Part shown: positions 38,405 to 46,391 of the stretch, piece by piece
How the letters are laid out: each line of letters starts with the position of its first letter
How positions within the stretch are numbered: the stretch's first letter is position 1
Source: Massilia pinisoli
Lineage (GTDB): Bacteria; Pseudomonadota; Gammaproteobacteria; Burkholderiales; Burkholderiaceae_D
Assembly (NCBI RefSeq): GCF_024753285.1
Contig: NZ_JANUGW010000001.1
Location: forward strand, 372,001 to 436,000
Direction: 5' to 3'
DNA: 64,000 nt
Translations under genes and position numbers: made by a program
The notes under the pieces: generated by a model
What the model saw: only the letters and a program-made list of their open reading frames with translations
Told to the model about the DNA's origin: nothing
The model's database searches: none

Positions 38405-39901
38405 ATGGACAATCCGCTCTACAGCGTCGCACAGATCCGCGCCATCGAACAGGCTGCCCAGGCGCAACTCCCGCCCGGCACCTTGATGCAACGCGCGGGC
38501 GAAGCCGCGTCGACCTACGCGCTCGAAGTGCTGGGCGGCCTGCCGAACGGCCGCATCCTCGTGCTGGCCGGCCCCGGCAACAACGGCGGCGACGCGCTCG
38601 AAGTCGCCGCGAACCTCGCCAACTTCGGCGCCAACGTCGACATCGTGCACGTCGCCGGCACGGCGCCGTCGCCGGAGGCGCAGCACGCCCTCGCGCGCGC
38701 ACAGGCAAGCCGCGCCCGCTTCATCGACGACGTGGATGCCGGCAATGGCGGCTGCCTCGTCGTCGACGGCCTATTCGGCATCGGCCTGTCGCGCCCGCTG
38801 GATGGCCGTGCCCGCGCACTCGTGGAGCGCGTGGCCGCCATGACGTGCCCCGTGCTCGCGCTGGACGTGCCCAGTGGCCTCGATGCGGATACGGGCGCCA
38901 TCATCGGGCCGGACGGCGTGGCCGTGCGCGCCACGCACACGATCACGTTCCTCGGCAACAAGCCGGGCTTGTACACCGGTGACGGCTGCGACCACGCGGG
39001 ACGCGTGCACGTGAACCGCCTCGGCACGGCGTCGATGCACGGCGAGCATGCGCGCGCGCGCTTGAACCGGCCGGCCCTGTTCACCGGCTTGCTGGCGCCG
39101 CGCCGGCGCAATTCGCATAAGGGCACGTTCGGCGACGTCGCCGTGCTGGGCGGGGCGCGCGGGATGGCCGGCGCCGGCATACTCGCCGCCCGCGCCGCGC
39201 TGTATGCGGGCGCGGGACGCGTGTTCGTCGCGGCCGTCGACACGGCCCCGGCTTACGACCCGCCGCAGCCGGAAATCATGTTCCGCGACGCCGCCGGCTT
39301 CGCATTCGACGGCCGCACGGTCGTCGCCGGGCCCGGCCTCGGCGATTCCGCCGGCGCCATGCATCTGCTGGGCAAGGTGATCGACGGCACGGGGCCGTTG
39401 CTCGTCGACGCCGACGCGCTGAACCTGTGCGCGGCCAGCCCCGACCTGGCCACGCGCCTCGCCGCACATGCGGGCCCGCTCGTATTGACGCCGCACCCGC
39501 TGGAAGCGGCGCGCCTGCTGGGCGTCACGGCGCCCATCGTGCAGGCCGACCGCCTCGAGCACGCGCGCGAGCTGGCGCAGCGCATGGATGCCGTCGTCGT
39601 GCTGAAGGGCGCCGGCAGCATCGTGGCGCGGCCGGACGGCGAAGTGGCGCTGAATGCGACGGGGAATCCCGGCCTCGCGACGGGCGGCACGGGTGACGTG
39701 CTGGCGGGCCTCGTCGGCACGTTGCTGAGCCAGGGCTGGCCCGCGTGGGAGGCGGCACTGGCGGGCGTGTGGCTGCACGGCGCGGCGGCCGACCGGCTCG
39801 TGGCGAGCGGCGTCGGGCCCATCGGCCTGACGGCGGGCGAGCTGCCGCGGGCGATCCGCGCGGAGCTCAATGCGCTCGTGTCGGACGCGGAGCAAGCCTG
39901 A
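38405..39901 (+). CDS. nnr: Bifunctional NAD(P)H-hydrate epimerase/dehydratase
   Basis: This is the metabolite-repair enzyme (498 aa) that fixes damaged NAD(P)H hydrates. Domains: N-terminal YjeF epimerase (about 1-210) with [16 protein letters not shown] and [11 protein letters not shown], and C-terminal ADP/ATP-dependent dehydratase (about 225-490) with [33 protein letters not shown] and [18 protein letters not shown]. Start 38405 has GGAG six bases upstream. It diverges from the 5-oxoprolinase gene and converges with the ABC ATPase gene. Confidence 0.95.
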   Translation: MDNPLYSVAQIRAIEQAAQAQLPPGTLMQRAGEAASTYALEVLGGLPNGRILVLAGPGNNGGDALEVAANLANFGANVDIVHVAGTAPSPEAQHALARAQASRARFIDDVDAGNGGCLVVDGLFGIGLSRPLDGRARALVERVAAMTCPVLALDVPSGLDADTGAIIGPDGVAVRATHTITFLGNKPGLYTGDGCDHAGRVHVNRLGTASMHGEHARARLNRPALFTGLLAPRRRNSHKGTFGDVAVLGGARGMAGAGILAARAALYAGAGRVFVAAVDTAPAYDPPQPEIMFRDAAGFAFDGRTVVAGPGLGDSAGAMHLLGKVIDGTGPLLVDADALNLCAASPDLATRLAAHAGPLVLTPHPLEAARLLGVTAPIVQADRLEHARELAQRMDAVVVLKGAGSIVARPDGEVALNATGNPGLATGGTGDVLAGLVGTLLSQGWPAWEAALAGVWLHGAAADRLVASGVGPIGLTAGELPRAIRAELNALVSDAEQA

Positions 39902-39962
39902 CCGCCTTCGTACGGTGGACACACCGTACCCACGCGTAACGTGTGGGTGACGCGGCCGTCCG

Positions 39963-40682
39963 CTATTGCACGAGGCGCCCGGCAGCGATGGTGAGCGTGC
40001 GGCCGCAACGCGCGGCCATCGCGGGGTCGTGGGTGACGAGGACGAGCGTCGAGCCCCGTTCGCGGTTCAGCTCGAACATCAGCCGGATGACGGCATCGCC
40101 CGTCGCCGCGTCGAGGCTGCCCGTCGGCTCGTCCGCGAACAGCAACGGCGGTTCCGTCACGAAGGCGCGCGCGAGCGCCACGCGCTGCTGTTCGCCGCCG
40201 GACAGGTATTTCGGATAGTGGCGCAGGCGGCTGGCCAGGCCCACGCGGCCCAGCATCGCCTCGGCCTTCGCGCGCGCGTCGGCGTCGCCCCGCAATTCCA
40301 GCGGCAGCATCACGTTTTCCAGCGCATTCAAGTGCGCGAGCAGCTGGAACGACTGGAACACGAAGCCCAGCCGCGCCTTGCGGAACGCGGCGCGGCCGTC
40401 CTCGTCGAGCGCGAAGATATCGGTCCCGTCGAGCACGACCTGGCCCGACGACGGCGTGTCCAGACCGGCCAGGAGGCCCAGCAACGTGGACTTGCCGGAG
40501 CCGGAGGCGCCGACGAGGGCAAGCGTCTCGGCCGGTTGCACGGTAAAATCGACGTCGTGCAGGATCGTGAGCTCGCCGCTCGCGTCGCGCACGCGCTTCG
40601 ACAGCGCGCGCACGTCGATCGCGGGCCGGCCGTTACCCTCCTGCCCTGCACCTTTATTTGACGCCTCGGGAATATCACGCAT
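39963..40682 (-). CDS. ABC transporter ATP-binding protein (YbbA/LolD-type)
   Basis: An ABC ATPase (239 aa) of the MacB/LolD/YbbA class. Seen: Walker [11 protein letters not shown]-loop [18 protein letters not shown], signature [14 protein letters not shown], Walker [13 protein letters not shown] and the switch His in VLVTHD. Its ATG at 40682 overlaps the tesA ATG on the other strand inside a CATG. In E. coli tesA is likewise divergent from ybbA, which is followed by its permease gene ybbP. Here no permease follows: the next gene is nnr on the opposite strand. An internal GTG (residue 24) is a possible alternative start. Confidence 0.88.
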   Translation of the reverse strand: MRDIPEASNKGAGQEGNGRPAIDVRALSKRVRDASGELTILHDVDFTVQPAETLALVGASGSGKSTLLGLLAGLDTPSSGQVVLDGTDIFALDEDGRAAFRKARLGFVFQSFQLLAHLNALENVMLPLELRGDADARAKAEAMLGRVGLASRLRHYPKYLSGGEQQRVALARAFVTEPPLLFADEPTGSLDAATGDAVIRLMFELNRERGSTLVLVTHDPAMAARCGRTLTIAAGRLVQ

Positions 40683-41313
40683 GCTTGCTCTGCTGAAGAA
40701 TTGGACGATAGTCGCCGTCGCGGCGCTGGCATTGGCCGCGTCGGGGAGCGCCTATTCTGCCCCAAAAACCGTGCTCGTGGTGGGCGACAGCCTGTCGGCC
40801 GAATACGGCCTCGCGCGCGGCACGGGTTGGGTCGCCCTGCTGGAGCAGCGCATGAAGCACGAGAACATCGATGCGCACGTCGTCAACGCCAGCATCAGCG
40901 GCGAGACGACGAGCGGCGGCCGCACGCGCCTGCCCGCGCTGCTGCTGCAGCACAAGCCCGACGTCGTCGTGCTGGAACTGGGCGCGAACGACGGCCTGCG
41001 CGGCCTCCCGGTACCGGCTGCGGAAGACAATCTGCGCACGATGATCCAGCTCGCGCAGCAGAACAAGGCGAAAGTGCTGCTCGTCGGCATGCGCATGCCG
41101 CCGAACTACGGCCGCGCCTATACGGAACGCTTCGCCGGCATGTACAAAGACCTTGCCGGTACCTACAAGGTGCCGCTCGTGCCGTTCATGCTGGACGGCG
41201 TCGCGCAAGACGCGGCAAACTTCCAGGCCGACCGCATGCACCCGCTCGCGACGGCCCATCCGACCATCCTCAACAACATCTGGCCGCAATTCGCGCCCCT
41301 CGTCAAACGATAA
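40681..41313 (+). CDS. tesA: Arylesterase / lysophospholipase TesA
   Basis: A 210-residue periplasmic SGNH hydrolase (thioesterase I/protease I/lysophospholipase L1). Seen: a signal peptide (about residues 1-26, ending AYSA), nucleophile Ser37 in LVVGDSLSAEYGL, block III GANDGLRGLP and catalytic Asp/His in DRMHPLATAHP. It cleaves acyl esters and thioesters. The ribosome-binding site is weak (GGGAA about 10 bases upstream). The stop overlaps the mnmH start (TAATG), indicating translational coupling. Confidence 0.93.
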   Translation: MLALLKNWTIVAVAALALAASGSAYSAPKTVLVVGDSLSAEYGLARGTGWVALLEQRMKHENIDAHVVNASISGETTSGGRTRLPALLLQHKPDVVVLELGANDGLRGLPVPAAEDNLRTMIQLAQQNKAKVLLVGMRMPPNYGRAYTERFAGMYKDLAGTYKVPLVPFMLDGVAQDAANFQADRMHPLATAHPTILNNIWPQFAPLVKR

Positions 41314-42365
41314 TGAAATACCCCGCTGTCCTCGGCGTCGACGACGTCCTGCCCATGCTCGACCAGTTCGACACCATCATCGACGCGCGCAGCGAGTCGG
41401 AGTTCGCGCTCGACCGCATCCCCGGCGCCATCAACTGCCCCACGCTGGACGACGCGCAGCGCGTCCTCGTCGGCACCACGTACAAGCAGGTGGGCGCGTT
41501 CGAGGCGAAGAAGATCGGCGCGCCGCTCGTCGCGAAGAACATCGCGCACTACGTCGAGACCCTGTTTGCCGCCAAGCCGAAGGACTGGAAACCTCTCGTC
41601 TATTGCTGGCGCGGCGGCAACCGCAGCGGCTCGATGGCGCTGATCTTCGCGAAGATCGGCTGGCCCGTCGTGCAGCTCGACGGCGGCTACAAGGCGTATC
41701 GCGCGTATGTCGCGACCGCGCTGGAGAACCCGCCGCCTTTCGATTTCCGCGTCGTCTGCGGCACGACCGGGAGCGGCAAGAGCCGCCTGCTGCAGACGCT
41801 GGAATCCGTCGGCGCGCAGGTGCTCGACCTGGAGCGGCTGGCGGCGCACCGCGGCTCCGTCCTCGGCCACCTGCCGGGCGAGCCGCAGCCAAGCCAGAAG
41901 ATGTTCGAGACGCGCGTCTGGGACAAGCTGCGCCGCTTCGATCCTTCGAAACCCGTGTTCGTCGAATCGGAGAGCAAGAAGGTGGGCAATCTGCGCGTGC
42001 CGGACGCCGTCATGGAACGCATGCGCGCGTCGCCGTGCGTCGCGCTGCAGCTGGACCGTCCGCTGCGCGTGCAGCTGCTGATGGAGGACTACCACCACTT
42101 CTGCGCCGACCCGGCCGCGCTGAACACGCAGCTCGACCACCTCGTGCAGTTGCACGGCCGCGCGCGCATCGATGCCTGGCACGACCTCGCCAACACGGGC
42201 CGCATGCCGGAACTCGTGGACCAGCTGCTCGTCGAGCACTACGATCCGGCCTACCTGCGCTCGATCGACCGGAATTTCATCCAGTATCCGCAAGCGGACG
42301 TCCTCACGCTGCCCGGCATCTCGAAGGACGACTTCCTCGCGGCGGCGCGGCACCTCCACGGGTAA
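41313..42365 (+). CDS. mnmH: tRNA 2-selenouridine synthase (SelU/MnmH)
   Basis: The enzyme (350 aa) converts 2-thiouridine at the wobble position of Lys, Glu and Gln tRNAs to 2-selenouridine using selenophosphate, via a geranylated intermediate. Domains: rhodanese (about 1-135) with active Cys98 in VYCWRGGNRSGS, then a P-loop domain with GTTGSGKS at 150-157. Both halves are intact and length is normal. It needs SelD-made selenophosphate; selD is not in this window. It is coupled to tesA upstream. Confidence 0.95.
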   Translation: MKYPAVLGVDDVLPMLDQFDTIIDARSESEFALDRIPGAINCPTLDDAQRVLVGTTYKQVGAFEAKKIGAPLVAKNIAHYVETLFAAKPKDWKPLVYCWRGGNRSGSMALIFAKIGWPVVQLDGGYKAYRAYVATALENPPPFDFRVVCGTTGSGKSRLLQTLESVGAQVLDLERLAAHRGSVLGHLPGEPQPSQKMFETRVWDKLRRFDPSKPVFVESESKKVGNLRVPDAVMERMRASPCVALQLDRPLRVQLLMEDYHHFCADPAALNTQLDHLVQLHGRARIDAWHDLANTGRMPELVDQLLVEHYDPAYLRSIDRNFIQYPQADVLTLPGISKDDFLAAARHLHG

Positions 42366-42538
42366 CGCGGCGGGCACGCTGGCACGTGCCTTGCACCTAC
42401 GCGGGATGGAACGAGCAGTCTCCACGGCACGCACTGTGCCGGGGCGACGCGCGCACCGGTGACGTACATCGCGTCCGGCCGCGTGCACCGGCGTACATTG
42501 GCTCTTCCTTTCCCCAACCCGCAAAGAGAGGCAATGTC

Positions 42539-42982
42539 ATGAACCGAATGGATGTCACCGAAAGAATCATCAGCGCCAAGGTTGCCAACGGCATCCAATG
42601 GGAAGACGTGGCCACGCGCATCGGCCAGTCGAAGGAGTGGACGACGGCGCTGTGCCTCGGGCAGATGACCGCGTCGCCCGAACAGGCCCGCATCCTCGGC
42701 GACCTGTTCGGCCTCACCGACGAAGAGTGCAAGTGGCTGCAGGTCGTGCCGTACAAGGGCTCGCTGCCGACTGCGGTCCCGAGCGATCCGCTGATCTACC
42801 GCTGGTACGAGATCGTCAACGTCTACGGCACGACGATCAAGGAACTGATCCATGAAGAGTTCGGCGACGGCATCATGAGCGCCATCGACTTCAAGATGGA
42901 CATCCAGCGCGAGCCCGATCCGAAAGGCGACCGGGTCAATATCGTATTGTCCGGCAAGTTCCTGCCGTACAAACAATACTGA
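42539..42982 (+). CDS. cynS: Cyanate hydratase (cyanase)
   Basis: Cyanase (147 aa) converts cyanate and bicarbonate to carbamate, then ammonia and CO2. Seen: N-terminal helical HTH-like domain and the C-terminal catalytic domain with Arg88 and Glu91 in YRWYEIVNVYG and Ser114 in GDGIMSAIDF, equivalent to E. coli R96, E99 and S122. It is a decamer in other species. No cynT (carbonic anhydrase) or cynR is adjacent, and the 170-base upstream gap shows no clear promoter. A GNAT gene lies convergent on the other strand. Confidence 0.97.
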   Translation: MNRMDVTERIISAKVANGIQWEDVATRIGQSKEWTTALCLGQMTASPEQARILGDLFGLTDEECKWLQVVPYKGSLPTAVPSDPLIYRWYEIVNVYGTTIKELIHEEFGDGIMSAIDFKMDIQREPDPKGDRVNIVLSGKFLPYKQY

Positions 42983-42995
42983 AGCGCGGCACGGC

Positions 42996-43427
42996 TCATT
43001 CCGGCGCCAGGTAACCCCGCGCCGTCGCGCCTTCCTGGTCCTGGAAGATGGCCATCGCCGTCGTCATGCGGCGGAAGCCGTGATGGGCATAGAACCCTTC
43101 CCTGCCCGGCACGGCGTACAGGATGATCTTCGCGTGCCCGCGCGACAGGTCGACCAGCTGGTCGATCAGGGCGTGGCCGAGCCCGCGGCCCTGGTGGCTG
43201 GGCAGGATCGCGATGTCGCAGATGTACGAGCAATCCGCACCGTCGGCCAATGCCCGGCCCGCCGCCACGAGCACGCCGTCCTCGTAGGCGAAGCGGCGGA
43301 ACATGCTGTTCGAGAACACCGTCTTCAACCGCTCGGGCGGCTTCTCGCCCAGCGGCGCCTTGCGGTACAGATCGGAGAGTTCGTTCCAGTCGATGTTGTC
43401 GAGCGTATCGGTCCAGGTGATGGTCAT
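42996..43427 (-). CDS. GNAT family N-acetyltransferase
   Basis: A 143-residue GNAT with the acetyl-CoA loop in LPSHQGRGLGHALIDQLV (motif Q-x-x-G-x-G) and the C-terminal REGFYAHHGFRRM, typical of small-amine or arylalkylamine-like acetyltransferases. The substrate is not known. The frame opens at 43472, but ATG 43427 (MTITWTDTLDN) is the likelier start because it removes a basic non-family leader. It is isolated between cynS and the ppiD terminator. Confidence 0.85.
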   Translation of the reverse strand: MTITWTDTLDNIDWNELSDLYRKAPLGEKPPERLKTVFSNSMFRRFAYEDGVLVAAGRALADGADCSYICDIAILPSHQGRGLGHALIDQLVDLSRGHAKIILYAVPGREGFYAHHGFRRMTTAMAIFQDQEGATARGYLAPE

Positions 43428-43470
43428 GTGGCGTCGGTCACGTCGTTGATCGGACCTCGATTGTAGCGGC

Positions 43471-43504
43471 AAAAAAAAGCCCGGTCCGCTCGCGCGGCCG
43501 GGCT
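43471..43504 (-). terminator. Terminator of ppiD
   Basis: On the minus strand AGCCCGG pairs with CCGGGCT around a GC-rich loop and is followed by eight T. It starts 20 bases after the ppiD stop and separates ppiD from the GNAT gene. Confidence 0.9.
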
Positions 43505-43523
43505 GTCGTGTGACGCGTTCGGC

Positions 43524-45446
43524 TTATTCGGACTTGTTCGCGCCCAGGTCCGCCGCCTTGACGTTGACCTTCGCCTTCGCCTTGTGCTTCAGCGCTTCGA
43601 CGAAGCCGAACGTCTCGCCGTTGCCGATGGCGCGGCCGATCTGTTCCGCTTCCTGCTTGCGGCGCGCCACGTCCGGCTGCGCCGGCTGGCTGACCTTGAC
43701 GATGCGGTACACGCCATAGCCCTGGCCCGGAATGTCGACACCGACATACGCCGGCAGCTTGCTCACGTCGGCCTTCAGCACGGCGATGGCGGCCGTGTCG
43801 TTGAACGGCGGCTGCTTCGTGCGCGACACCGGCTTCGCGTCGCCGAAACCGGTCGCGTCGCCGGATGCCTTCGCGGCCGCCAGCTTCGCTTCGCCTGCCT
43901 GGCGTGCGAGGCGCGCCGCTTCTTCCTGCGTGACGCGCTGGCGGATCACGGTGTCCACTTCGGCCAGCGGACGCTGCGTCGCGGGCTTGAACTCGACGAC
44001 ATGGCCCGCCACCAGCGTGCTCGGCGCCACTTCGACGGCTTCCGTGTTGCGCTTGTTCTTGACGGCGTCGTCCGCGAAGATCGCATTTAGGAACTTCTCG
44101 TTATTGACCGGGGACGCGCCCAGCGCCGGATTCGGCTTGCGAGTCAGGCCTTCGGCGGTCTGGATGGTCAGGCCCAGCTTGTCGGCGACGGGCTTCAGGC
44201 TGTCCGCTTGTTCGTACACCGTGTTCGTGAACGTCTCCGCCAGTTCCGAATACTTGGCCGACAGCTTGGCCTTCTTCAGCTCGGCGACGATTTCCGGCTC
44301 CGCTTCTTCCAGCGTCTTCTGCGTTTCCGGCACGACCTTGGTGACCTTGACGATGTGGTAGCCGAACGCCGAACGCACGAGGCCGCTCAGTTCACCTTCC
44401 TTCAAGCCGTAGATCGCATCTTCGACGGGCTTGTCGAACAGGCCCTTCTGCACGACGCCGAGGTCGCCGCCCAGCTCGGCCGAGCCAGGATCCTGCGACT
44501 GCTGCTTGGCGATTTTCGCGAAATCGGCCGGGTTTTTGCGCACTTCATCCAGCAAGACCTGCGCCTTCGCTTTCGCGGCAGCATCCTCAGCGGCCGGGGC
44601 GTCCTTCTTCACGGCGATCAGGATGTGGCTGGCGGTGCGCTTTTCCGGCGAGGAGAAGCGGGCCTTGTTCTTGTTGTACGCGTCGGCGACTTCCGCATCG
44701 GACACGGTGACCTGTTTTTCCACGACGGACGGATCGAACACGACGTACTCGGCCTTCACGGTCGCCGGCACCTGGAACAGCGCCGCGTTCTTGTCGTAGA
44801 ACGCCTTCACCATCTCGTCCGTGACCTTGACCTGCGTGACATAGTTCGCGATCGGGAACAGTTGTTCCTGCACGTCGCGTTCCTCGTCATTGATGTCCGA
44901 CAGGCGGTTGGCGACGGTGCGCGGCGCAAAGGCCGTCTGCTGGACGGAGCCCACGAGCTGCTGCACCGCCATATCATGGCGCATGCGGGCGTCGAACGCG
45001 TCCGGCGTCATGCCTTGCGCGGCAAGCGCGGCCTTGTAGCGGTCCATGTCGAACGTGCCGTCCTCCTTGCGGAACGCCTGGATTTCCAGGATGGCCTTCT
45101 GCAGCGCGGCGTTATCGACGGTCAGGTGGTTGTGCACGATCTCGGCGTTCAGCGCGCGCTCGGCGACGAGTTGGTCGAGCACGGCCTGCTTCGCTTCCGG
45201 CGTCTCGAACAGCTTCGGATCGAACTGCGCACCCATCATCTGGCGGGCCTGGTCGAGCTGGCGGCGCTGCGCGGCTTCCCACTCCTGCTGGGTGATCTTT
45301 TTCCCGTCCACGGTCGCCACGCCATCGTCGGCGCCGCCGCCGCGCGAGTTGTAGCTGCTGACTCCGACGAGCACGAACGACGGCAGGATCAGCAGCAACA
45401 GCAGGAACTGCATCAGGCGCTGGTGAGTGCGGATAAATTCAAACAT
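43524..45446 (-). CDS. ppiD: Membrane-anchored periplasmic folding chaperone PpiD
   Basis: PpiD (640 aa) is an inner-membrane-anchored chaperone near the Sec translocon exit. Seen: a single N-terminal helix (about 12-30, MQFLLLLLILPSFVLVGV), a SurA-like N-terminal chaperone region, and a parvulin domain (about 265-370) with KRTASHILIAVKKD, DFAKIAKQQSQDPGSAELGGDLG and AFGYHIVKVTKVVP, followed by a second inactive-looking C-terminal parvulin-like part. Length is that of E. coli PpiD (623). It follows hupB and the tRNA-Asp genes in the conserved betaproteobacterial order. Confidence 0.95.
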   Translation of the reverse strand: MFEFIRTHQRLMQFLLLLLILPSFVLVGVSSYNSRGGGADDGVATVDGKKITQQEWEAAQRRQLDQARQMMGAQFDPKLFETPEAKQAVLDQLVAERALNAEIVHNHLTVDNAALQKAILEIQAFRKEDGTFDMDRYKAALAAQGMTPDAFDARMRHDMAVQQLVGSVQQTAFAPRTVANRLSDINDEERDVQEQLFPIANYVTQVKVTDEMVKAFYDKNAALFQVPATVKAEYVVFDPSVVEKQVTVSDAEVADAYNKNKARFSSPEKRTASHILIAVKKDAPAAEDAAAKAKAQVLLDEVRKNPADFAKIAKQQSQDPGSAELGGDLGVVQKGLFDKPVEDAIYGLKEGELSGLVRSAFGYHIVKVTKVVPETQKTLEEAEPEIVAELKKAKLSAKYSELAETFTNTVYEQADSLKPVADKLGLTIQTAEGLTRKPNPALGASPVNNEKFLNAIFADDAVKNKRNTEAVEVAPSTLVAGHVVEFKPATQRPLAEVDTVIRQRVTQEEAARLARQAGEAKLAAAKASGDATGFGDAKPVSRTKQPPFNDTAAIAVLKADVSKLPAYVGVDIPGQGYGVYRIVKVSQPAQPDVARRKQEAEQIGRAIGNGETFGFVEALKHKAKAKVNVKAADLGANKSE

Positions 45447-45488
45447 GGTCAGCCAATCAAGGTTGAAAATGCGTTATCGAAAAAACTT

Positions 45489-45525
45489 AAAAAAAAAGGC
45501 GAACCTAGGTTCGCCTCTTTTTCAG
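45489..45525 (-). terminator. Terminator after the tRNA-Asp genes
   Basis: AGGCGAACCTAGGTTCGCCT is a perfect inverted repeat (45497-45516) with seven A on its left, giving TTTTTTT after the stem when read on the minus strand. It ends hupB/tRNA-Asp transcription about 45 bases before the ppiD start. CTCTTTTT on the right means it could also work on the plus strand. Confidence 0.85.
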
Positions 45526-45526
45526 T

Positions 45527-45550
45527 ATCTGGCGGAGCGGACGGGGCTCG
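45527..45550 (-). repeat. 3'-terminal fragment of tRNA-Asp (tRNA remnant)
   Basis: These 24 bases are identical to 45644-45667: the 3' half of the T-arm, the acceptor stem, discriminator and CCA of tRNA-Asp plus three trailing bases. The rest of the tRNA is absent; the sequence diverges immediately afterwards (position 45551). It cannot encode a functional tRNA. Confidence 0.85.
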
Positions 45551-45569
45551 CCTACGTCCCGCAGGCCGC

Positions 45570-45591
45570 GGAGCCGCTTGCAAGCGGCTCC
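45570..45591. repeat. Perfect 22-base palindrome between tRNA fragment and tRNA-Asp
   Basis: An uninterrupted inverted repeat with half-site GGAGCCGCTTG and centre TTGCAA. There is no T run, so it is not a classical terminator. It could be an RNA hairpin in the tRNA precursor, a protein site, or part of a mobile remnant. Confidence 0.6.
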
Positions 45592-45646
45592 CTTCGAGCC
45601 CGAAGCCGTGTCGCCCGCAGGGGCAACACTTCTTACTCCTAAAATC

Positions 45647-45723
45647 TGGCGGAGCGGACGGGGCTCGAACCCGCGACCCCCGGCGTGACAGGCCGGTATT
45701 CTAACCAACTGAACTACCGCTCC
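45647..45723 (-). tRNA. tRNA-Asp (GTC), copy 2
   Basis: A 77-base cloverleaf with CCA encoded. The acceptor stem is GGAGCGG paired with CCGCTCC, the D-arm includes AGTTCAGTTGGTTAGAAT, the anticodon loop is CTGTCAC with GTC, and the T-loop is GGTTCGAGCC. The sequence is identical to the copy at 45777-45853, with 53 bases between them. It lies downstream in the same minus-strand unit as hupB. Confidence 0.97.
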
Positions 45724-45776
45724 AAATTCGTGTACTCCGTAACCACGGCGACCCGACCTGCAAGGTCAAGGTTTCG

Positions 45777-45853
45777 TGGCGGAGCGGACGGGGCTCGAAC
45801 CCGCGACCCCCGGCGTGACAGGCCGGTATTCTAACCAACTGAACTACCGCTCC
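45777..45853 (-). tRNA. tRNA-Asp (GTC), copy 1
   Basis: Identical 77-base sequence to the second copy, with anticodon GTC and encoded CCA. It is the first tRNA after hupB on the minus strand (88 bases from the hupB stop). Both copies probably come from one precursor ended by the terminator at 45489-45525. Confidence 0.97.
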
Positions 45854-45941
45854 ACGAAATACTGGGTACTACGCACAAGGCGCAATGCGAAGAGGCATCG
45901 CCACCAGGTGCTTCCTGCTGCGTGTCAGCGCAGCGGAGGCA

Positions 45942-46214
45942 TTAGTTTACTGCATCTTTCAGTGCTTTACCAGCCTTAAATTTCGGGACCTTGGCTGCCT
46001 TGATCTTGATGGCTTCCTTCGTGCGCGGATCGCGACCCGTGCGCGCAGCGCGCTCGCCCACCGTGAACGTGCCGAAGCCGACCAGGGTCACGCTGTCGTT
46101 GTTCTTCAAGGTGGTCGTGACAGCAATGATCATCGCGTCGAGGGCGCGCGCCGCAGAAGCTTTGGTCAGGTCCGCGGACTTCGCGATTTCTTCGATCAGT
46201 TCAGTTTTATTCAC
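45942..46214 (-). CDS. hupB: HU-beta DNA-binding protein
   Basis: HU (90 aa) bends and compacts DNA as a dimer. Seen: [20 protein letters not shown] at the N-terminus, [23 protein letters not shown] with the arm sequence, and the C-terminal [21 protein letters not shown]. The open frame runs to 46307, but the family start is a GTG at 46214 with GAGGGAAG upstream. It lies directly downstream of lon, as in E. coli and betaproteobacteria, with a lon terminator between. Confidence 0.97.
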   Translation of the reverse strand: MNKTELIEEIAKSADLTKASAARALDAMIIAVTTTLKNNDSVTLVGFGTFTVGERAARTGRDPRTKEAIKIKAAKVPKFKAGKALKDAVN

Positions 46215-46344
46215 TTTCTTCCCTCGTTGTACGTTCGGACGCGGCGGCGTCCCGGCCGGCTCGACCTTCGGCAAAAAACCGCAAGGGCGTATTAAACAAG
46301 CCGACAATGCCTTGTGTCAAGTAACGCGCGAGCAACAACACGGC

Positions 46345-46374
46345 AAAAAAAAACGGCACCCGAAGGTGCCGCTT
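46345..46374 (-). terminator. Terminator of lon
   Basis: On the minus strand CGGCACC and GGTGCCG pair around TTCG, a stable tetraloop, and are followed by nine T. It starts 18 bases after the lon stop, so hupB probably has its own promoter. Confidence 0.92.
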
Positions 46375-46391
46375 TCCGAGCGTTTCAGCGC

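Noticed and set aside
45505..45708. Small minus-strand ORF with a GFEPRPLRQ-type peptide
   Set aside because: This peptide is a known artefact of translating tRNA genes; the region is tRNA-Asp plus its fragment.
45527..45853. Repeat pattern resembling a short CRISPR array
   Set aside because: The repeats are two full tRNA-Asp genes and a 3' fragment, not repeat-spacer units; no cas gene is near.
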